Source: Methylobacter sp.
Lineage (GTDB): Bacteria > Pseudomonadota > Gammaproteobacteria > Methylococcales > Methylomonadaceae
Reading direction: 5' to 3'
Length of the DNA: 62,114 bases
Assembly: GCA_026399025.1 (NCBI GenBank)
Contig: JAPLRU010000045.1
Location: 1 to 62,114 of the forward strand
The translations under genes and the position numbers were made by a program. Of this stretch, positions 56,461-62,114 are shown in pieces. Position 1 is the first letter of the stretch, and every line of letters begins with the position of its first letter. Below the pieces are notes generated by a model. The model was not told the DNA's origin. It was given only the letters and a program-made list of their open reading frames with translations, and ran no database searches.

Positions 56461-57447
56461 CTAAAACGTAGACTTAATCCGCATCAACGTCCCGTCGCCA
56501 AACAGCATTTTTAACGCTTCCACCATCGCCGGATCGAACATAACGCCGGAATGCGCTTCAATATGCGTCAATGCTTCTTCCATCGGCCAAGGCTTTTTAT
56601 AAGGCCGTTGCGTCGTCAGTGCGTCGAAAACATCGGCAAGTTTTACAATACGCGCCGACAGCGGAATATCTTCGCCTTTTACGCGATTCGGATAACCGCT
56701 GCCGTCATAGTTTTCATGATGACCCGCGGAAATTTCCCGTGCAGTCTCGTAAAACGGGTTGTTGCCTAAAATGCGCACTCCGGCGAGCGGATGTTCGCGC
56801 ATAATATCCCACTCTTCGGCCGTCAATTTATCCGGTTTTTTCAAGATGGCGTCGGGCGTGGCCAGTTTGCCTATGTCATGCAACATGCTCATTAAGCCCA
56901 TGTGCGCGGCTGTGGCGCTATCGACGCCGATGGCGATTGCCAGCGCTTCGGTATAATGCTGGACACGGTATAGATGACTGGAGGTATCCTGATCTTTGCC
57001 CTCCGCCGCTAAACATAACATCACTACCGCGTCTTTATAGGCGGTTTCCAATTGATCGCGCGCGGTATCCAAATCGCGCTTTAATACCAACGCTTCCAAC
57101 GCCCGCACCACGGTCAAATTGAGTTCGGCCGGGTCCCAGGGCTTAGTGACATATTTGTAAATATGCGCATCATTCACACAGGTCATCAACGATTCAACGT
57201 CGGCATAACCGGTCAGTAAAATACGAATGGCGTTAGGCTGAATTTGCAAGGCATGGCTTAATACTTGGTCGCCGCTGATATTGGGCATGCGTTGGTCGCA
57301 AATAATTAAGTCGACCGGATGCATATTTAAAAACGCAATCCCTTCTTCGCCGCCATTGGCTGAGAACGTTTTATAACCTTTACGAAAGCTGCGCGTTAAT
57401 GTCGCCAGCACATCGGGATCATCATCAACCAGTAACAGCGTATGCAT
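56461..57447 (-). CDS. HD-GYP response regulator (c-di-GMP phosphodiesterase)
   Basis: A 328-residue regulator. The receiver covers residues 1-120 (LLLVDDDPDVLATLTRSF, phospho-accepting Asp in LIICDQRMPNISG, Lys in YKYVTKPWD). The HD-GYP domain covers about 140-320, with HDIGKLATPDAIL and HHENYDGSGYP, the signature of an active phosphodiesterase. It is the last gene of a four-gene leftward signalling operon, two bases after its kinase. Confidence 0.95.
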   Translation of the reverse strand: MHTLLLVDDDPDVLATLTRSFRKGYKTFSANGGEEGIAFLNMHPVDLIICDQRMPNISGDQVLSHALQIQPNAIRILLTGYADVESLMTCVNDAHIYKYVTKPWDPAELNLTVVRALEALVLKRDLDTARDQLETAYKDAVVMLCLAAEGKDQDTSSHLYRVQHYTEALAIAIGVDSATAAHMGLMSMLHDIGKLATPDAILKKPDKLTAEEWDIMREHPLAGVRILGNNPFYETAREISAGHHENYDGSGYPNRVKGEDIPLSARIVKLADVFDALTTQRPYKKPWPMEEALTHIEAHSGVMFDPAMVEALKMLFGDGTLMRIKSTF

Positions 57448-57449
57448 CT

Positions 57450-59378
57450 TTAAACGTCCTTAATTAAACGAAGTGGAATAGCAATAATAAAGCGCGTCCC
57501 GCGACCCGGCTCGGATTCAACCGTGAGCGTGCCTTGATGTTTTTCAATAATGCCGTAAGAAATCGATAAGCCAAGCCCGGTGCCTTCGCCGACTTCTTTA
57601 GTGGTAAAAAACGGGTCGAAGATTTTTTTCCTGACTTCATCGGTCATGCCGGTACCGGTGTCGGCGATAGTCACCAGTGCTTGATCGTTCACTTGGGCGG
57701 TGGTAATAAAAATGCTGCCTTTACCCGGAATGGCTTGTATCGCATTGGCGAGAATATTCATGAATACTTGATTGAGCTCGCCGGCATAGCATTCGACTAT
57801 CGCATTGAGCGCGTAATCTTTCTCGACGTTAATGCGGTCTTTATAATGATGATGCAGCATTTGCAAGGTTGAATCCAAGCCTTCTTCAAGTCGTACCGTT
57901 TTAATTTCGCCTTGATCGAGACGGGAAAAATTACGCAACGCCAGGACGATATTGCGAATGCGCTCCGCGGCTTGCTTTTGACTGCCCAGCAATTTATCTA
58001 AGTCTTCAGTAACAAAGGTGTAATCAATTTGTGCCAGATGAGCCTCCAGTTTTTGTGCGCCCGTTTCGTCCAGGCAACTTTGGGCAAATTCAACCGTGCT
58101 TTTAATCTCGTCAACATATTCTTCCAAAGGCGGCATATTGGCATAAATGGCGCCGATCGGGTTGTTGATTTCATGCGCAATACCGGCAACCAATTGACCC
58201 AACGACGCCATTTTCTCGGATTGTACTAATTTCGCTTGTGCGGACTGGAGTTTTAGCAGCGTGTCTTGTAATTGAGCCGTGCGATCAACAACTTGGCGTT
58301 CCAAACTGAGATTCAGGTTTTCCAGTTCCGTTTCCACCACCGAATATTTATAAAATATTTCGCCCAGGCGTGTAGTCATACGGTTAAACGCATCGCCTAA
58401 ATCCGCAACTTCATCGTGTCCGGAAACCGGCACTTTGATCGACAAATCGTTGGAGTCCTCAATCGTGCGAATGGTGGCGGTCAGTTTTTTAATCGGCGTA
58501 ACCAGAAGACGGCTGAGCAAGCCGACTAACGCAAGCATCGGTATGCCGACCAACGCGGCGGCAAGCAACAAATTCTTGGTCAGCTCGAGTAGCGGCTGAT
58601 GAGCGAGTTTTTCAGGCATGAATGCGGCAATCTGGAAGCTGAAATCGCCGACCGATACCGGTTTTGAAATCGAGCCCAGGTAGCTAACATCGTCAAAAAC
58701 CCACGAAGGGTGTTGTGAAAATTTATCATTTATCTCGATTGTTTTGATACCGTTAGCCGTAAAAAGGTCGGCGCTGCCCTGATTGCCTTCATGAGCTTTA
58801 TGCAGCGCAAAACTGCTCTCATTCGGCGCAAGTAGCCGGCTAATATCATCCCAAGGATGAGTCATGACTAAATAGCCCTGCGTTTTTAATTGCGGCGGTT
58901 TTAACGCAGTGACATGAGCAATAACGCTGCCTTTAATAAAAGGTACTTCATGTTTGAATATTAATGAATAGTCCTGCTGCGTCTGCCATGCCGCCGGTAA
59001 TGGGGTTTTTAATATGTTCTGTTGTGTCGAGGCGATCAGTACGCCCGCCGCATTGAATACGTAAAGATCGCCCTGCAACTGATAATATTGTTTAAGGCTT
59101 AGCAGTTCGGTGGTAATACGTTTGTCTAAATCGTCGACCACCACATCCAGCATCACCGACGAGGCTCGCCAGGACAGCAAATTAGTGCGCTCGAACAGTA
59201 ATGCATTACTGATTTCAGCGGCTTTATGATCGGCAATGCCGGTCAGGTTACGTTCAATCTGCTGATTGATTTTTTCGCCGAATTGGTAAAACACTACCGC
59301 GCTCAATGTGGTGGTGACTAATAACACGATAAAACTGAAAAACAGCGTCAAACGAGCTGACAGCGAAAAATGCGACAT
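57450..59378 (-). CDS. Membrane sensor histidine kinase
   Basis: A 642-residue kinase. Helices near residues 10-30 and 270-295 enclose a periplasmic sensor domain of about 240 residues with dCache-like build. A HAMP domain follows ([20 protein letters not shown]), then a coiled coil, HisKA with His in [15 protein letters not shown] and HATPase with [16 protein letters not shown] and [13 protein letters not shown]. Its cognate regulator is the HD-GYP protein. The periplasmic ligand is unknown, and the small periplasmic protein upstream may present it. Confidence 0.95.
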   Translation of the reverse strand: MSHFSLSARLTLFFSFIVLLVTTTLSAVVFYQFGEKINQQIERNLTGIADHKAAEISNALLFERTNLLSWRASSVMLDVVVDDLDKRITTELLSLKQYYQLQGDLYVFNAAGVLIASTQQNILKTPLPAAWQTQQDYSLIFKHEVPFIKGSVIAHVTALKPPQLKTQGYLVMTHPWDDISRLLAPNESSFALHKAHEGNQGSADLFTANGIKTIEINDKFSQHPSWVFDDVSYLGSISKPVSVGDFSFQIAAFMPEKLAHQPLLELTKNLLLAAALVGIPMLALVGLLSRLLVTPIKKLTATIRTIEDSNDLSIKVPVSGHDEVADLGDAFNRMTTRLGEIFYKYSVVETELENLNLSLERQVVDRTAQLQDTLLKLQSAQAKLVQSEKMASLGQLVAGIAHEINNPIGAIYANMPPLEEYVDEIKSTVEFAQSCLDETGAQKLEAHLAQIDYTFVTEDLDKLLGSQKQAAERIRNIVLALRNFSRLDQGEIKTVRLEEGLDSTLQMLHHHYKDRINVEKDYALNAIVECYAGELNQVFMNILANAIQAIPGKGSIFITTAQVNDQALVTIADTGTGMTDEVRKKIFDPFFTTKEVGEGTGLGLSISYGIIEKHQGTLTVESEPGRGTRFIIAIPLRLIKDV

Positions 59379-59501
59379 GAATTTACTCGGTAACTACTTA
59401 AAAAGTTAGAAAATAGAGGCGAAAGGCAAAGGGTGAAAGATGTTTTTCCGCCTTTAGTCTTTAGTCTTTCGCCTTTTGTCTTGTTGATCGTCGTACAGCG
59501 T

Positions 59502-59528
59502 GCTTCTTATTCTCATAAAATAAGAAGC
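59502..59528. terminator. Hairpin between the periplasmic protein and kinase genes
   Basis: GCTTCTTATT (59502-59511) pairs perfectly with AATAAGAAGC (59519-59528) around a seven-base loop. It follows the periplasmic protein gene and may partly terminate transcription, giving less kinase than binding protein. A second imperfect dyad (AAAGGCAAAGGGTGAAAG / TCTTTCGCCTTTTG) lies at about 59420-59480. Confidence 0.55.
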
Positions 59529-59540
59529 GGCTTTACCCGA

Positions 59541-59966
59541 TTACTTGCTTGAAAATTGCTGCAATATTTTGACTTGCGGACTTTGCGGTTTGGTTTCGAC
59601 ATAACCGATGGCGCCTTTAATCCGTTCCACAAACAAAATAACGGCTTGTTCGGAATTTTGGGTGACCGGTGGCGTCTCGCCTTTGAACAGCATTTTGTCC
59701 CAATAGCTGCCCAGTTTCTCCGGTGTGCTGTCAAAAATTTCGGCGGTAAAGCGGTTGCGCGCATCGGCTTGTGCGGGCAGGTTAATCGGCAAAATATCGT
59801 CGCCGTTTTCCCAATGCTTTTTCTTCAGTAGATAAATCGCCGCAATATCTTTTTTATCCAGTTGCGCGGCGGGCAAATCCTTATTAGCAATGATATATAA
59901 ATCCGCCGAGGCGATTGAAAACGGCATTAGCGCGGCGGTGAGTCCTAACATAAGCAATCGTTTCAT
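59541..59966 (-). CDS. Short PstS-like periplasmic protein
   Basis: A 141-residue protein with a signal peptide (LLMLGLTAALMPFSIASA). It resembles one lobe of phosphate-binding proteins (LYIIANKDLPAAQLDKKDIAAIY, GAIGYVETKPQSPQVKIL) and is about half the length of a full PstS. Such short versions are found with sensor kinases. It overlaps the porin gene stop codon by one base and is followed by the kinase, so it may be a periplasmic sensor subunit. Confidence 0.85.
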   Translation of the reverse strand: MKRLLMLGLTAALMPFSIASADLYIIANKDLPAAQLDKKDIAAIYLLKKKHWENGDDILPINLPAQADARNRFTAEIFDSTPEKLGSYWDKMLFKGETPPVTQNSEQAVILFVERIKGAIGYVETKPQSPQVKILQQFSSK

Positions 59967-60997
59967 TAGAATAACACCGCAATCGAACTGTAAAGGCCGG
60001 TTTGATTTTTATAAATACTGCCTTGAGTTTGCTGCCATTCAAGTTTGAACGATAACTGCGGCACGGGGCGATAGACAATGCCGCCTAACGCGGTATCGGT
60101 GGCGGCCGCTTTGTTGGCGAATTCAAAATGTTCGTAGCGGCCGATCAGGTTGAAGTGTCCGACCACCGGCACGGCCATTTGCAGATAGCCGCCCCAGTCA
60201 TGATCGCGATAATGGGCTTGGTGGGTGTCGACTTGGGTGAACAGTAACTCGCTTTCCAATTCAAACCACCGGTGTTGCCAATTGCCGTCTATGCCAATCG
60301 AATTACGGATTTCATCGCTACGTTCAACGTTGGCGTGTTGAAAAGCAACGCCCAGGTAATAATCCAAATCTTCATGCGCAATCCAGCGTGCGCCGACCAC
60401 CGATTGATAATGGCGTTCTTGTGAGTTTAAGGTTTTATGATTAAATTCTTCCACCGGTTGCCAATAGACTTCCAGCGCATGACCGGTTAACGCGTCGAAA
60501 TCGTGGCGTGCGCTAACGCCGGTAATATAATTGGCTCGGGAGTAAGTTGAGGTAACAGGGCGATTCGTCGTCCACACTAACGGCGCGGCGTGGATAATAT
60601 TCCAATGATTAATCGGTGCTAAAAATTTACCGGCGCGTAACGTGTCATTTTCTGTGACATGAATATCGTTATACAGTCGCTCAATGACCAGCTGTGCGCT
60701 ATTGAGTTGTGCGCCTTTGCCCGCTTCCCAAAGCGGAATGCTGTAAGCTTCGGCTTCTAAAAAGGGATTGAGCCAGCGATTGAATTTGCCGGAAACAAAC
60801 AAACTTAAGTCATCCAATTCAATGGCCGTGGGCGCGCTATTCGGCGAGCCGGTCGTTAATTTGGCATAACCCGAAAGCCTGATCGCATCGAGCCATGAGG
60901 CCGATTGTTCGGCATAGAGTGGCGGCATAAAGCACAGCATCGTTAAACTGAACGCACAGGTCAGCATGCGGCGATTGGAATTTGGAAAAAATGGCAT
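59966..60997 (-). CDS. Outer-membrane porin-like beta-barrel protein
   Basis: A 343-residue protein with a signal peptide (MLTCAFSLTMLCFMPPLYA) and alternating hydrophobic strands through to the terminal Phe (LYSSIAVLF), as in outer-membrane barrels. The order KLTTGSPNSAP, FLEAEAYSIPLWE, VVGARWIAHEDLDYYLG suggests an OprP/OprO-like phosphate-type porin or a related family, but I cannot be specific. First gene of the signalling operon. Confidence 0.75.
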   Translation of the reverse strand: MPFFPNSNRRMLTCAFSLTMLCFMPPLYAEQSASWLDAIRLSGYAKLTTGSPNSAPTAIELDDLSLFVSGKFNRWLNPFLEAEAYSIPLWEAGKGAQLNSAQLVIERLYNDIHVTENDTLRAGKFLAPINHWNIIHAAPLVWTTNRPVTSTYSRANYITGVSARHDFDALTGHALEVYWQPVEEFNHKTLNSQERHYQSVVGARWIAHEDLDYYLGVAFQHANVERSDEIRNSIGIDGNWQHRWFELESELLFTQVDTHQAHYRDHDWGGYLQMAVPVVGHFNLIGRYEHFEFANKAAATDTALGGIVYRPVPQLSFKLEWQQTQGSIYKNQTGLYSSIAVLF

Positions 60998-61155
60998 AGC
61001 CGTAAAAGGTCGGGAGATGAGTGTAGGGCGGTATTATACTCATCGCTGCTCAAAACTATCGATAGTTTGAGTAATTGAACGAGTCGGTTAATTTAGGCTT
61101 AATAGCTGAACAACACGCGCTTATTGCCCGAATTTGTAATTCGGTTGGGAGGTGG

Positions 61156-61193
61156 CCGGAATAAGCCTGTCGCGCAGGACAGGCTTATTCCGG
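61156..61193. repeat. Perfect 16-bp palindrome
   Basis: CCGGAATAAGCCTGTC (61156-61171) and GACAGGCTTATTCCGG (61178-61193) are perfect inverted copies around the loop GCGCAG. Half of this arm (AGGCTTATTCCGG) recurs at 11103-11115. It lies in a 294-base gap that holds no gene. Confidence 0.7.
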
Positions 61194-61291
61194 TCTACTT
61201 CGAGATAGCTATAACACTATGAGCAGGAGCTTGGGAGCGTTGGTTCCTATAGCTTCAACACGGCTTCTTAGCACTTCCGATGCCCGGTGAA

Positions 61292-62065
61292 TCACACGTT
61301 GAGGTTTTCATAATCATAAACAAGTTGTTCCAGAGCTTGTTTATCGTTTAAACACCGCTCTATTTTGGTAACGATCAATGCATCGTAATGACGGCATAAA
61401 ACCGCATCCGTAGGACGTGTAGGAACGAGTGCTTCGATCATGGTCAATACATGAGTCAAATAATGGCGTCTCAGTATTGAATCCTGGGGGATGTCGTATG
61501 TTGAATCGGAAATGGGATTTTCATCTGCTTGTGGGGCGGTAGCCGCGCTCTTACCGGCTTGCGTTGCCGGAGCTTCGCTAGTCGCGGCGGGTTTATTAGT
61601 CAGGTAATCATCAAGCAGCCGGTCCATTGCCTGCTTATTGTTCAAGCACTGTTCTATTTTAGCGAGCATCATTGCATCGTAATGACGGCATAACACGGCA
61701 TCCGTCGGACGCGCTGGAGCCAGGGCTTCAAGCAGGGCGCATACATGGGTTAAATAATGCCGTTTCAGTATTGAATCTTCAGGAAGGTTACTTTTATGTT
61801 CCGGCGAGGAAAGCGCAGTTTCACTTTGTTGCGGTTTTACCGAAGGCTCAGGCTTGCTTTCGGGCCGGTCGGTAGGCTCAAGTTCCGGCGCAACTTCATT
61901 CGTTTGCGGTTCTGTAGAAGGTTCAACATCGCTTAGCGTTTCAGGTGAAGAAACAACAGCCGTCTCATTCGTTTCCGGTTCTATAGAAGGCTCAACACCG
62001 CTTAGCGTTTCAGGTTCCGGCGAACAAACAACAGCTGCATTTGTTTGCGGGTAACTACTCGCCCC
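61292..62065 (-). CDS. Acidic repeat protein, start codon not visible
   Basis: An open frame of about 257 codons runs from the TAG at 62066-62068 to the stop at 61292. The N-terminal half is Pro/Glu/Thr-rich (VEPSTEPQTNE), encoded by a 69/72-base tandem repeat. The C-terminal half has two copies of a helical unit of about 65 residues (DSILxRHYLTHV ... LCRHYDA ... KIExCLNxKQA). No ATG, GTG or TTG occurs in frame near the beginning; the first GTG is near 61703 and ATGs follow at 61696. It is either the rest of the gene to its right, cut by an amber codon, or a shorter protein starting within the helical repeats. I recognise no family. Confidence 0.5.
   Translation of the reverse strand, partial: GASSYPQTNAAVVCSPEPETLSGVEPSIEPETNETAVVSSPETLSDVEPSTEPQTNEVAPELEPTDRPESKPEPSVKPQQSETALSSPEHKSNLPEDSILKRHYLTHVCALLEALAPARPTDAVLCRHYDAMMLAKIEQCLNNKQAMDRLLDDYLTNKPAATSEAPATQAGKSAATAPQADENPISDSTYDIPQDSILRRHYLTHVLTMIEALVPTRPTDAVLCRHYDALIVTKIERCLNDKQALEQLVYDYENLNV
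61896..62050. repeat. Tandem repeat of 69-72 bases
   Basis: Two and a part copies of a unit starting TCATTCGTTTGCGGTTC. Copies begin near 61896, 61965 and 62037, so the periods are 69 and 72 bases, both multiples of three. The minus-strand translation is Pro/Glu/Thr/Ser-rich. Confidence 0.7.
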
Positions 62066-62114
62066 CTAAATATCAAACTTACCCGCCAAAGCCAATTGCA
62101 CAGCAATGAGCGGG
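62066..62114 (-). CDS. C-terminal end of a protein continuing beyond the window
   Basis: The last codons read LIAVQLALAGKFDI then TAG. It is in the same frame as the acidic repeat ORF that follows, so the two may be parts of one gene separated by a stop codon. Too short to assign. Confidence 0.4.
   Translation of the reverse strand, partial: PLIAVQLALAGKFDI

Noticed and set aside
61854-62054. Plus-strand ORF rich in Ser, Gly and Val over the tandem repeat
   Set aside because: It is the antisense reading of a repeat whose minus-strand frame continues into recognisable protein repeats, and it has no ribosome site or family likeness.

Overview
The window looks like a gammaproteobacterial chromosome segment, most probably from a Methylococcales-type methanotroph. 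This is an inference from gene content, from the PBP1A/pilMNOPQ arrangement and from the many short palindromic intergenic repeats; no marker gene settles it. Most of it is ordinary core genome of moderate GC. One block, about 46.0 to 55.9 kb, is clearly AT-rich and contains the unusual genes.

Layout. 0-7.4 kb: two FecI/FecR sigma/anti-sigma modules, a PepSY membrane protein, a TonB protein, and a TonB-dependent receptor pseudogene whose barrel has been deleted. 7.9-13.7 kb: a PAS-GGDEF-EAL protein with a degenerate EAL domain, and a PAS-containing sensor kinase with a FixJ-like regulator. 14.2-24.9 kb: secA, then PBP1A divergent from pilMNOPQ. 25.6-29.0 kb: SelO pseudokinase AMPylase, a small ORF and an EAL phosphodiesterase. 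29.2-35.6 kb: a leftward cluster with dapC, dapD and dapE interleaved with a Uma2 nuclease, a YehS-like protein, a small acidic protein and a flavoreductase-YffB fusion. 35.7-40.2 kb: metallophosphoesterase, iscA-iscS-iscR (no iscU), cysE, trmJ. 40.3-45.1 kb: suhB, rimI, type 4 UDG, leuA, pssA. 45.3-46.0 kb: a PIN toxin/antitoxin pair.

46.4-55.9 kb: the most interesting part. A rightward operon encodes a membrane/coiled-coil protein, a helical protein, a two-TM protein and a large membrane histidine kinase with pentapeptide repeats and a pseudo-receiver. A convergent LuxR-type response regulator overlaps the kinase gene tail to tail. A second operon encodes a small exported Cys-containing protein, a radical SAM/SPASM enzyme with perfect cluster-ligand spacing, a short Sec-signal peptide with two W-x-Q motifs, a frameshifted paralogue of that peptide with two more, and a lipoprotein. 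Nearly identical 54-55-nt regulatory elements lie 64-66 nt upstream of the first start codon of both operons. I read this as one regulon: an envelope-sensing two-component system controlling production of an exported, probably radical-SAM-crosslinked peptide.

55.9-62.1 kb: a decayed nucleotidyltransferase gene, then a leftward signalling operon (outer-membrane porin, short PstS-like periplasmic protein, sensor kinase, HD-GYP regulator), and at the right edge an acidic repeat ORF that has no visible start codon and is preceded in frame by an amber stop.
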